A stretch of 24,229 nt of DNA, from positions 1 to 24,229 of the forward strand of contig JAUCBJ010008986.1 of NCBI GenBank assembly GCA_032718475.1, in the 5' to 3' direction. This document shows, piece after piece, positions 10,524-20,174 of this stretch. The position numbers and the translations under genes were made by a program. How positions within the stretch are numbered: the stretch's first letter is position 1; each line of letters starts with the position of its first letter. The notes below the pieces were generated by a model. It searched no databases and was not told the DNA's origin. It saw only the letters and a program-made list of their open reading frames with translations. Source of the stretch: Nemertoderma westbladi. Lineage: Eukaryota; Xenacoelomorpha; Nemertodermatida; Nemertodermatidae.

Positions 10524-11966
10524 GAAACCAATAAGCAGATACTGAGACTCCTACAATGTTATGAGGATTCCGATAAGTATTTCCTGTTGCTGAGAAACCC
10601 ACAGATGCGCTTAAGGGATCGTTTCTCTAGTACTATGATAGATGTGTTAATACGTGTTGGAGGAAGGCTCACTAACGCGCCATTATCCTTTGACACTAAG
10701 TTTCCCATACTCATTAGAAATCTTGACATACAAATCAAGATGATTGTAGATGTTCACAGTAAACTGTACCATGCTGGTAGAGAACGAGTTCTTAGCGAAA
10801 TCCGAACTCGCTATTATTTCTATAAACCCCGTAGAGCTCTGAACCAAGTTCTTAGGAACTGTATACCCTGTAGGAAAGCATTCAGTAGGCCTTTAACCCA
10901 GCGAGAGGCAGAATTACCTAGGGAACGAGTAAGCTTCTATGAACCACCCTTTACTAATACCAGTGTGGATTTATTTGGCCCTATTGAAGTATATCGTGCC
11001 AGGACTTTAGTCAAGAGATGGTGTGTCATCTTCGTTTGTATGACTTGTAGAGCTATCCATCTCGATATGGTGAATGATCTATCTACCAACAGCTTCGTGT
11101 TAAGTTTACGACGACAGATTGCTCGCTTCGGAACTAGTAACACGATGAGATCGGATAAGGGAACGAACTTCATTGGCGCCAACAACAAAATTCAAGCTTA
11201 TGTAAAGGATTGGAACCAAAGACAGGTGGACGATCAGCTAAGAGTAACAGCGTCTAGCTGGACCTTCAACGCCGCCGACGCCCCTTGGTGGGGAGGAAAT
11301 TGGGAGAGATTGATTAGAAGTGTGAAGACCGCATTTCACTTTATAGTGCCATGCCGCGCTTATCTCACCGACGAACTCTTGCGGACGTTAATGGAGGAAA
11401 TCGCCGCCTATCTCAACGAAAGACCGCTTATGCCAGTCTCATTGAGTCCCGATTCCCTGGAAGCGCTAACACCCGCGCACTTCCTACTGAAGAAACCCGT
11501 AGCCATGCTCCCACGATCGGAGATTACAGATGGAGACGAATACTGCCGTCAAACTTGGCAACTTATGCAGTTGCTATCCCGTCGTTTCGCTGACCATTTC
11601 GAGAAACATTATCTGCCCACGCTACAACTTCGAACTAAGTGGTTTGCGCAGCAAGAAAACGTCAGCGCCGGAGACATGGTGCTTATTGTGGACCCCGATC
11701 TTCCACGTAAGCGGTGGCAAACAGGTCGTATCATCGAGACTCAAATCTCGAGTGATGGTTTGGTGCGCTCGGTAGAACTCGTCGTCATGCGGCGTAACTT
11801 CAAGAAACCGGGAATTGTCTTTGAGACTCAGCAGCTCAATCGCCCAGTTGGTCGTTTATGTTTACTGGAAAGAGACAGAGAACTCTCCGGAAACTATGGA
11901 AGACAAGATACTCTTCCCACGACCACCTCCCTAATCCAACCAACCTCTAGGGGCTCCCCAACGTGA
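10524..11966 (+). pseudogene. int: BEL integrase with C-terminal DUF5641-like domain
   Basis: Open from just after the TAA at 10523 to a TGA at 11964-11966; the nominal start at 10587 is TTG. The zinc-binding HHCC set is present: His at 10755-10757 and 10770-10772 (H-x4-H) and the CIPC pair at 10860-10871. The catalytic DDE triad is Asp in VDLFGPI (10968-10970), Asp in SDKGTNF (11154-11156) and Glu in NWERLIRSVK (11304-11306), 50 residues after the second Asp. APWWGGNWERL is the BEL/Pao signature. The tail has DMVLIVDPDLPRKRWQTGRI, matching the DUF5641 domain. This is the least damaged module, about 480 residues with no internal stop. It has no working partner upstream. Confidence 0.9.
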
Positions 11967-11982
11967 TATCGTTTGGAGTGGG

Positions 11983-12300
11983 TGTGTGACCATATTATTT
12001 CATTTTTTATATTTACGTATTATTATATACTTTTATTATAATCGTTTTCTTTAATTTTTATTTTAAGTAGAATGTTATTTTAGTGATTATTTAGTAGATT
12101 AGTGCAATGTATTATGTTCATTATTTACATAATTACTTATATTATATACTTAGTGTGACGGCAAGAAATATTTATTTCTCTTTCCTTACTATTCGTATTA
12201 TATTATAAATACGTGACTACAGTAAGATGAAATGTCCGTACTTATTAAAGTACAATAAAGCCACTACTATATTCAAGTATTATTGATAGGCAGAGTATTA
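11983..12300 (+). repeat. Probable 3' LTR of the BEL element (right end unknown)
   Basis: Seventeen bases after the integrase stop, a purine-rich GGAGTGGG tract (possible polypurine tract) precedes TGTGTGACC, an LTR-like TG start. The sequence is AT-rich. It has a short palindrome, GTACTT-ATTA-AAGTAC, at 12237-12252 and a polyadenylation signal AATAAA at 12254-12259, as expected for the U3-R part. No 5' LTR is present to compare, so both the boundary and the identity rest on position and composition. The LTR may extend well beyond 12300. Confidence 0.4.
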
Positions 12301-13621
12301 GGAATGCTAAAGTTCAGATCCTCGTGTCTCGGCTAAACCAAGCTCTGGGTAGACCTTGGAAACGACTTGCCTCTTCACACTGAGATTGCTTCGTGCGATA
12401 TTGCTCTCATACCATATATAATAATACATATAGTAGCGTGATGTCCCTCTAACAGTAGCGTAAAACGCACATAAATCTGTTAAACCTTTTGACCATCTGT
12501 AATTCTAGTCGATTAAGATATCGCGGCACCCACCGATATACTTGAAAGACAAATTCTAGAATCAGTGGTTAACGTCCCCAGACTAGTTCTGGAATAAATC
12601 GGTGCCCATCTCAAATATTAATTATTTAATATTTACAAATCTATAACTCAAAATCTGTAAAATTCAGATCCTTTAACAATTCTAGTCGATTAAGATATCG
12701 TAGCACTTACTGATACTCTTAAAAAGACAATTTTCATAGAATTAAGGATCCTATGTCCCCAGACATACTCTGGAATCAAATTGTGTCAATTTAACTATCA
12801 AATAATAAAATTTCCGGGAATAAATTTAAGTTCATATTTAATGAATTTAATAAATTGCAATTTTATGCAATTTATAACATTCCCAAAATCCCATTAATTA
12901 ATAGATCAAGGGAGCGGAGATTCATCCTATTAAGTGTGTTAGAGTGTGAGAATCTCCAATGTATGAGTCAATAGCCGATAAAATTTATAAAATCATATAT
13001 AAACGGGATATTGACCATTAAAGAATTACTATTAAATAGCATCCCAGATCTGTATGCATTGGAATTACCCTAATTCTACCGCTAGCTTTCCATAATGTCA
13101 CCATAGTAACACCCACGCTAGAATTAGAAGTGAGTTAAAAGAACAATAGAAAGCTTGTCCCATTGCATAGCATAAGTAATAAATAGCACACTGCTAGTAT
13201 CCAAGGATACATAATAATAACGTGACATTCTGGAAGGCACTGACTAACAGACAAATGGCCCGAGTGTGTGTAATTTGTGACAGTTGTGTGTGTGTAATTT
13301 GTGCGTTTATAGGTGAATGTTACTACTAAGGTGTGTTTACAGTAGCGAGTCGCAATTGTGAAAGTAACCCTAACTAGTAAGACCTAACTAAGTAACCTAG
13401 TAAGAACCTGAAGTGTATCTAAGCCTTTGGGACGGACAGTGGAGTGACTCGTGCTAGTGTCGTTGTCATTGTGTAGCTACAACGTTGGCGAAAACACAGT
13501 GACGACGATACATTTGCGCTGAGGATCTTACACTGTCCGGGGGCTGATTGGGGTAGGCAGCGACGCTCGCTAGCCTAATTATAAGCTCATTATAATATTA
13601 ATAAACTCATATATAGCAGAT
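12301..13621. other. AT-rich non-coding stretch with diverged direct repeats
   Basis: No ORF with coding character is seen. Its main structure is the 177-bp-spaced direct repeat described separately. A 16-bp word, GTGTGTGTAATTTGTG, occurs twice at about 13264-13307. CTAG/TAACTAG words cluster at 13368-13410. The end leads directly into the unrecognised ORF at 13622. It may be a long LTR or leader of the element that carries that ORF, but no primer binding site could be defined. Confidence 0.5.
12501..12795. repeat. Diverged direct repeat, period about 177 bp
   Basis: Copy 1 (12501-12615) and copy 2 (12678-12795) both start with AATTCTAGTCGATTAAGATA and share further blocks: GGCAC/AGCAC, CTGATA-like, GACAA and GTCCCCAGA. 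Each copy contains the inverted repeat CCAGA-N5-TCTGG, with the stem kept while the five loop bases differ (CTAGT against CATAC). The spacing and divergence suggest an old tandem duplication. Confidence 0.75.
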
Positions 13622-15152
13622 ATGACGGAGTTGATAGAAGATGGTCTTGGTATCGGGGAGCAATATACTCTACCTTTACAAGCGTTTGTTGATAGCTTGA
13701 TACGCGGCGACGCTAGTCCAACTACTACGGAGGACGATAGTCGTTATATCGAACCGACGATTTCCTAGAAGCAACTTACGCGTGAATTGGACTATGGAAA
13801 ATTCACTACTCGCTATGCGCGTCGTAAATGGTACGTATATGGACTTCTTAACTACTGGTCATCCTATCGAACTACACGATACTAACGATATAGACACCGA
13901 AAGGGAAATGGTTTTATTTATATATCATACCCAGCGGAGGCGGAACAGTAAATCGAGAATCGAACATGAGAATTCTATCAGAAATCGACTCGAAAGAGAA
14001 GACGTTGAGGGACCGGATAAACGCAGCGACTTCACCAAAATATCTGGAATTCTTGAGAGAAACATATCTCGATATTACCAGTCAACAGAATCTAGAAACT
14101 CGATATCCTCAAGGTATACATCATGACCGCATGGTAGAACTCGAACGGCTCTATTCCACTATGATGTATCTTACCACCGATCGATCGCTACCTGTTGTAC
14201 CGGATAGCTTCGAACAGATGGAGGAATATTGTAAGCTGGACAAAGATCACTCGCGTTTCCCCTACAAGACGTGCGTCTTTGGTATTATTGCGATGAATGT
14301 CCTAGACCCAACCAACAAACGGAAAGACCTAAACATCCACAGAGACATTGCACTAAACACGGTTTTACTCGCTATACTTGCGGGAGTTTCGAGCGAAATT
14401 TGTTTGACGTATCACCTACGCTCGTTCGACTCAGACGATCCTTAAATAAACCGATGATCAGAGTTCCGGAATACTCGATCAGACCTCCTCATTCCCTAGC
14501 GAGACCTCAGGCTCTTGATCCTATTAGTATGACGGATCCTCCCAAGCTGTACTCACTGTTCAAAGATCTAGTGTTACATTACCCGAACAGTTAGTCGGTG
14601 GCACTCCGGTTGTGGGCTCCCTTAAATATTCACCCATCTTACTTAGTCGGATTGGGACGCGGACATCTAATATCGCCATTCAACAGTATAATTGTCTCTG
14701 TTTAACCCGATACAACCTGTCACCGAGGCGGAGGAAAGAGTTATACGAAACGCGTTGGACACTATTCGTCAAAAGATTTGAAAATGAACCTACAATGGTT
14801 TAAAGAAACTTAAATTACAGTAGCAAGTCCAAGCGATAAACGAATTAACTTTATCTCAGTTCGATCGGGAAGTCCAGAATCTCTGAGAAGATATCGAACT
14901 TGGACGACCCTATTCTCTGCGAGAGTTTTTGGATGAACGTATCCAGCTACGAGCGGAGGAAAATCAGCTCGAGGAGAAGCATATTGAAACGGCGGATACC
15001 CCGACCATAATCCTACACCTTCTGATGCAATCATATTGCACCCTTCACCCATGAGTTATGGCCCTCCTAGTAAAGTGGCTCCCCCCAAAGAGAAAAGGAC
15101 TCTTGCTAGCTTTAAAAAACTGCGTAAACGCCGTCCACGCAAGAAAGACTAA
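13622..15152 (+). pseudogene. Unrecognised degenerate protein gene, about 500 residues
   Basis: Successive fragments on one strand read like real protein but change frame repeatedly. They are 13622-13768 (ATG start, MTELIEDGLGIGEQ), 13782-13950 (NGTYMDFLTTGHPIELHD), 13930-14410 (longest, with FRETYLD-like helical and hydrophobic segments), 14400-14593, 14620-14800 and 14815-14995. The last is acidic and likely coiled coil (EENQLEEKH). At 15051-15152 is a final basic tail, FKKLRKRRPRKKD, ending in TAA. The basic tail suggests nucleic-acid binding. The architecture of helical body plus basic tail could fit a structural protein of a retroelement or DNA virus-like element, but I recognise no family. 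It has no signal peptide and no catalytic motif that I can see. Stops and shifts make it a pseudogene as it stands. Confidence 0.5.
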
Positions 15153-16435
15153 CTGTTTAGAGTATTTTTATATTTTAGAAACTGTGATTTTTTATATTTT
15201 ATAGAATTAAATCCCATTTTCTGGGAGCGGTGTAAAAGCTTTTGTGGGATATAACTGGCCCTTTTGCTTTGCAATCCAGTTTCCCTCAATGCGCTCAAAT
15301 ACTCTAAAGAAAAACTCCCTAATTCAAAGGATGAAAGCTACCGGCTGATTGGCTGATTTGCCTAGCGACGGCCTCTTTGTTCGGTTCGATCAACCAACCA
15401 GAGCAAAGTCAACCAAGCAGAGTGATTCATCCTGTGTGCTAGCTACGGGCTGCAAAGGCTAGGGAGGTTTAGCATTTTAGACCATTTGGAACCTATAGAA
15501 TCTGGAGTTCTGCCAATGAGAGCTTTTCCTTTCTGTGTTGAAAGCTACCTGCAACAGCTCACAGGGTTCAGTGTGTTGGTTTTTCCAGAGCCTAGAAACA
15601 TCGGCTGTGGAATATTTCTGAATTATTCCAACATTAGAACGTCTTTAATTATAAGATCACATAACTGTTACCGCACGGAGCACAGCACAGCACTGGACAG
15701 CGGAGGACCGGTGCGGTACGGTACCTACTGCTATATTGCACATTATTTACTGCTATTTACTGTTTGTTATTAATTGTATCATTTGTTTACATATTGTTAT
15801 TTGGAGAATAACGATAAACGATCAGAAACCACCCCGATCTTCTTGATACACTAAGGTTAGAGAGAACGGTTACATATAGCAATTGCAGCTTATATTATCG
15901 TGGTTTGTAGTGAAATGAATGCTATTTGATAGGCCCTACAAATGTCGGTTGCTATTCTCTTTATATATGATTAAAATCAGTGACTATCGGCAATTCAGTG
16001 TGCAGCGGTGTGCAATAGTCTGTATGTGCTTGTCCGCGTAACAAAGCATTTCCTAAAGAATGCGCCTTATGTGTAACTTATAATCCATTCCGGTGTGTTT
16101 AGTGTAAGCCATAGCTCTGTTTATATAGATAGAGCGCCACGTCCTAAAGGAACTGCTAATATTTCCCGAAAGTGAATGATATTTGTCAGGAATTATATTA
16201 CTGATCAATCGAATAGTACGGTAGGCCTGCACCGCAATCAAATTAAAGCATCCGAATCCAGTCTCCCGGGTATATCCAGTGGGTGAATGGTCGCGCATAG
16301 ACTGGCTTCGGCTAATGTTGGATTTATATGTGTCAAATACTTGTCATAGGCTAAAGTCGATTTATAACCTAGAAGACATATAGATTTTGCGGGTTAAACT
16401 GCCAAAGGTCTCAAAAGCGTGAACAGGATATTTGT
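15153..16435. other. Intergenic, nothing recognised
   Basis: No gene or clear repeat is seen. A small inverted pair, AATCCCA/TGTGGGAT, lies at about 15209-15250, just after the degenerate gene. The nominal plus-strand ORF at 15486-15773 and minus-strand ORF at 16053-16298 show no domain, no supporting context and unbiased composition, so neither is annotated. Confidence 0.5.
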
Positions 16436-16463
16436 GGGAAGGGGGAAGTTACAGTGTGCATTC

Positions 16464-16512
16464 GGGGGAAGTTTGGTGAACTGCATTTATGCAGTGAATC
16501 CAAACTTCCCCC
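16464..16512. repeat. 49-nt hairpin, family copy 3
   Basis: Left arm GGGGGAAGTTTGG pairs with CCAAACTTCCCCC. The inner ACTGCAT/ATGCAGT stem and TT loop are identical to copies 1 and 2. The three outer-stem bases AGA/TCT of copies 1-2 are TGG/CCA here, so pairing is kept by changes on both sides. The preceding sequence (AACAG-GATATTTG, about 16423-16436) matches the flank of the other copies, with an extra partial arm GGGGGAAGTTAC at 16441-16452. The right flank keeps a similar AT-rich tract and then diverges. Confidence 0.8.
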
Positions 16513-16530
16513 TTTGATATATCATATACT

Positions 16531-17573
16531 TAAGACATGCTAGGGTGACGGGGAAATATTTGTTACTGTCACACTTTGCTTCCATTTATCCTATCCTTTA
16601 TTATTACCCCAGTCAGATAAGAGATAATAAATCAGTAAAAACCAAACTAAACTGTCTTTCATGCAAACAAATTTCTAACTAAAGACGGGTGAATGACCAT
16701 GACCATGGAAATAATTTTAAATATAATCGTATATCAACTATTTGGGGAGGCTTCCAAACCCGAAAACAACTATTTTGTTACATATAATATAGTAAATAAC
16801 GTTGTATGTTCTTCTTCCTCTCATAATAAAATATATATGAAATATCTCAGATCGCTATGCCCTGTAACATTTCACAACCAAAACATTTAAGTGTGAAAAG
16901 TGTAGGCCTACCACACACCGCCCAAACAACCGCAAACGCATAGCCAACAAATTTAACAAAAGGTTACATACATGTTGGGTTCATGACGAGATGAGTGAAA
17001 ATTGATCGCGTAATATAAAGTAAAAAATTAAGAGACGGGCTGGGCTGGCTCTCCTCCACTTTCTTCCCCAATGGATATGTTGTTGTAATAATCTAATATT
17101 TGGGGCGGCTTTCTCTCGTTACTGTATTGCAAAGGTAAAAAAATAAACTGATGTATGAAGGCCTAGTGTCTGAGTGTTGTGAAATATAATATTTAAAACG
17201 CAATAATTTTTATTGTCCGTTTAAATCCTTTTTTTGTCCTTTTTTTATATTTTTATGTCCTCCAAAAGTATAATGTTAGGTTCCATGCTACCGGTTTCTC
17301 TACTGCTGTTCTCTCAGGCTATCAGTACCGGTATTAGTATATATAACACTATTTTGCTGTATTAAGTATGTCTGTATGTACAGATGTAGGTATAAAGCAG
17401 GTATTTCTGTATTTTAGTACCGGCACCGGTACTGCTGTAGGCCTACTGTGTAGCCTACCATTTAAATACGGTAATGGTAGGCCTACCGGTTGTGCTAATA
17501 GGCCCAAATTTTAAATAATTGATAGGCCAAACTGGCTGACAGACTGGGGTATTATGTACATATATGCAGGCAG
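16531..17573. other. Intergenic, AT-rich, TAGGCCTA and ACCGGT words
   Basis: No gene is supported; the 65-residue ORF at 16693-16890 has no recognisable content. Palindromic words related to GTAGGCCTAC appear repeatedly from about 16897 on, several next to ACCGGT (17278-17500). Confidence 0.5.
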
Positions 17574-17594
17574 CAGGTCAGTCTGGTCCACTAG

Positions 17595-17655
17595 CCCAAT
17601 CGGGAAACAATTATTGTTGCCCGATCGGGAAAATTGCAATCGCCCGATTGGGAAA
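17595..17655. repeat. Left subterminal palindrome cluster
   Basis: Three copies lie at 17595-17607 (CCCAATCGGGAAA), 17620-17632 (CCCGATCGGGAAA) and 17643-17655 (CCCGATTGGGAAA), about 24 bp apart. Such repeated subterminal motifs commonly bind transposase in DNA transposons; that role is inferred here. Confidence 0.8.
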
Positions 17656-18210
17656 TAATGAATTTCTATCAATGCAACTATAATTTAGGCCTGCCATTTC
17701 CAGATTAATTAATGTTAGGCTGTTTACATTACTGGTGTGTATTTCTTCTGTTTATTGTGGTAGGCCAATGATAATTAATATAATATATTAAACTGTTAAA
17801 TTCAATAGCCTAGTAATATAATTATTCATTATGTCTCCTAAAAGAACTTTTGATTGTATTGTGCTAAATCAAGATTCAACATAGATGTCTGGTTCTGAAC
17901 TACAGGTATTCTGGGTAAACTTCTAGGGAATAATTGCACTTGCGATATTGCACTTGTACTACTGGTCACAGGATTAATTCTTAAAGTGGGTCGTTTTTGG
18001 TTATTCTGGCTGGAGTGCCAGTAGCAGTACCGGCAGACCGGTACGTACCTGACGTCGTGACGTGGAGCAGTTAGGCCTACTGGTTGCCGATCGTAGTTGA
18101 CAGTTGAGGAGTTAACACTAACCACTAAGCACTAACGCATAACTATTTTTTAAGATCATCACCTATAACTATTTAAATGGCAGTTCAATTTCATTTTTAA
18201 TATACTTTTT

Positions 18211-18724
18211 AACGAGGACCCCTTGGGAGACTAGGTCTTTACCTCAAGGCACAAGGCTGCAAGGGGCATTCCTCGAGGCTAATATACCTGTGATTTTAAT
18301 TAATTGGTTTGGTACCGGTACTATAAATTAAATAATTTCAGTGATTTTAAGCGTGATTTAAAGTGATTTTAAGATAATTTTAATGTGATTTTAAACGTGA
18401 TTTTAAAGTGATTTTAGGTTTGATTTTGAAGTGATTTCTGTATTTTAAGCGTGCTTTTAACTTTTAACGTTTAACTTTTAACTAACTTTTCGATTCGTGA
18501 TTTTTTAATTAATTTGTGTTAGGCCTACCACCTACCAAGCTTTTATTTTAACAAACATACTTATTCTTTTTAAAATTCAATTTGTGATTTTAACTAATTC
18601 GATTTGGTGCTTTGTGTTAAATCCTTGTTAAATACTTTCAGTTTTGGTCTTGCATATCTTTACCAGTTGTTGTTTCGTTCCGATACTATAGGCTATTAGT
18701 CCTCAATAAATAATCTCAATCTCA
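18211..18724 (+). mobile_element. Possible non-LTR retrotransposon 3' end
   Basis: It begins with GAGGACCCCTTGGGAGACTA and ends CTCAATAAATAATCTCAATC followed by TCAA. A polyadenylation-signal-like word plus a short simple repeat is common at 3' ends of CR1/Jockey/RTE-type elements. No ORF survives and no target duplication was found, so this is a weak call based on its ends. Confidence 0.3.
18341..18470. repeat. GTGATTTTAA short tandem-like repeat
   Basis: About ten imperfect copies of GTGATTTTAA with 0-6 bp between them (GTGATTTTAAGC, GTGATTTAAA, GTGATTTTAAAC and so on), degenerating to TTTTAAC words at the right. It lies inside the possible non-LTR 3' region and inside the larger inverted-repeat element. 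Confidence 0.8.
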
Positions 18725-18857
18725 ACTGCAGTCAGGTATATGGACCTGCCAGTCCAGTCAGCCAGTAGACTGTTTGACAATATAGCGGATAGCCTGCTAG
18801 TAGAGTCTGAGAGTGGTCTGGTGGTAGGGTAGGTACTGTCAGACTGAAGGTCTTAGC

Positions 18858-19700
18858 TAGGGCTCGATCGGAGCTCCGGCCTCCGGCTCCGGCTCCGGCC
18901 ATTTTGGCACCTCCGGCTCCTGCTCCGGCTCCGGTAAAAATATTGCTGGAGTTAATTTTTTAATAAAGTATTATATTTCATGCATATTCTAATCTGAACA
19001 ATTATTTACACTATAAGTACAGAAGTACTGGGTACTGTAGTACAGTACAGCTTCAATATCAATCATAATACTGCAGTATTTACTTAAAGTCAATGACTGA
19101 CTGACTGTCTGACTGTTGACTGTACTGCAGTACTGGTACTGGCAGACTGGTGACTGGCCAGCTGGCTGACTGCACACTATTACAGATAGGCCCTACTGTA
19201 AAAATTGTAAATGCTATGATTGTATACTGTCGATTTGCATATTGTACACTGTCGATGAATGATTTACTGCTGTCATGCCAGCATACAGCTGTACAGGCAT
19301 ACTGTACTGCAGTACTGGTACACGTACGGTAGGTCGGTAGGCTACCTACAGCTACAGTACACACCCAACACCTCTACCACAATTAGACAATTAGACTTAG
19401 GTACTGTAGGTAATTTTTAGCCGTCAACGTCAGGCCGTCTGTCTGTGATAAATTAATTAGGCCTACCTGCCTACTTAAATTTTAAATTGAAAATCTATAA
19501 ATTATGAAATTAATAAGACCTATAGTATGATTGATTATGAGCGATTGGCGAACGATAACCATACTTTATTTATTTTTTAATAAATAATAAAATTTTTGAA
19601 ATTTTTGAAAAACTCCGGCTCCTGCTCCGGCTCCGGCCAAATTGTCCAACTCCGGCTCCTGCTCCGGCTCCGGCCAAATCCCAACTCCGATCGAGCCCTA
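18858..19700. mobile_element. hAT-like non-autonomous element, 843 bp, nested
   Basis: The ends are TAGGGCTCGATCGGAG and its exact reverse complement. The 8-bp duplication GTCTTAGC flanks both sides (18850-18857, 19701-19708). An 8-bp duplication with a TAGGG start is typical of the hAT superfamily. Directly inside each end lie arrays of CTCCGGCTCCGGCTCC and CTCCTGCTCCGGCTCC words, in the same orientation at both ends rather than mirrored. The centre is rich in GTACTGCAGTACTGGTAC and CTGACTG words, with one direct repeat of about 21 bp at 19121 and 19301. It has no transposase ORF and must have inserted after the 17579-20105 element. Confidence 0.85.
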
Positions 19701-19785
19701 GTCTTAGCTATCTATCAGCCTATATATAGTTCCTGTACTCTGGTACTAGTCTGCCAGTAGTTATGAATATGAAGATATTTTAATG

Positions 19786-20089
19786 TTTCCTGATCTGGCA
19801 ATAAAACATTTATGAAAATATTAAAATGTTTCCCGATCTGGCAATAACAAATTTCCTGATCAGGAAACTTAGATTTATTAACTTATATTTAACATTGCAA
19901 TTTAAAGCAGCAAAAGTACATAATGAGCATCAAACCCATTGGTCACTAGGGACAGGTGATTATCCCTACACCTCAACTGTAATGCGCATCCTAACCAGTC
20001 AATGCACAGAAATGTTTATGTTAATTTTTCCCGATCGGGAAACATTTATTGCCCAATCTGGAAATGCCTGCCTGTGTTTCCCGATTGGG
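19786..20089. repeat. Right subterminal palindrome cluster
   Basis: Six copies of the TTTCCCGATCGGGAAA-type motif lie at about 19786, 19829, 19852, 20027, 20051 and 20077. The copies at 19852 (TTTCCTGATCAGGAAA) and 20027 (TTTCCCGATCGGGAAA) are perfect 16-bp palindromes. They mirror the cluster at the left end of the element. Confidence 0.8.
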
Positions 20090-20174
20090 CTAGTGGACTA
20101 GACTGCAGGTGTGTGCTTGTATTATTACATCAATAGATGTTGGTTTGACTATGTGCCCTATTGAAAAGTTTTAC

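Larger units (their letters stand above)
6270..12300 (+). mobile_element. BEL/Pao LTR retrotransposon, 5'-truncated and decayed
   Basis: The order is partial gag (DUF1759-type), zinc knuckles, aspartic protease, reverse transcriptase, Pao-type A17 region, RNase H, integrase and the C-terminal DUF5641-like domain. This is the standard BEL/Pao order, with no chromodomain or env. The 5' LTR, primer binding site and gag start are missing. The reading frame changes about five times and there are at least two further in-frame stops, so it cannot make an intact polyprotein. The right boundary is an estimate, because without a second LTR the end of the 3' LTR cannot be fixed. Confidence 0.9.
17579..20105. 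mobile_element. Inverted-repeat DNA element with subterminal palindromes
   Basis: The left end reads CAGTCTGGTCCACTAGCCCA and the right end is its reverse complement with one mismatch; the inverted repeat continues through CGGGAAACA (about 31 bp, 30 matching by eye). The flanks carry CAGGT on both sides (17574-17578 and 20106-20110), a likely 5-bp target duplication. Nine copies of a TTTCCCGATCGGGAAA-like motif cluster near the two ends, three left and six right. The length is 2527 bp, or about 1.68 kb without the hAT-like insertion and its duplicated target. No transposase is evident, so it is probably non-autonomous. The superfamily is not settled: a 5-bp duplication is unusual for hAT. Confidence 0.8.

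Noticed and set aside
13553-13575. TGGGGTAGGCAGCG as a retroelement primer binding site
   Set aside because: It starts with TGG, but it does not match a tRNA 3' end I can name and no LTR edge ending in CA sits just before it.
13622-15152. The unknown ORF as an env gene of the BEL element
   Set aside because: No signal peptide, membrane segment or cysteine pattern is visible, and it lies 1.6 kb beyond the probable LTR start.
16053-16298. Minus-strand 81-residue ORF
   Set aside because: No domain, no homologous neighbour and average composition for random sequence.
17838-18125. Minus-strand 95-residue ORF inside the inverted-repeat element as a transposase remnant
   Set aside because: No catalytic motif or zinc-finger pattern could be seen, and the length is within chance expectation.
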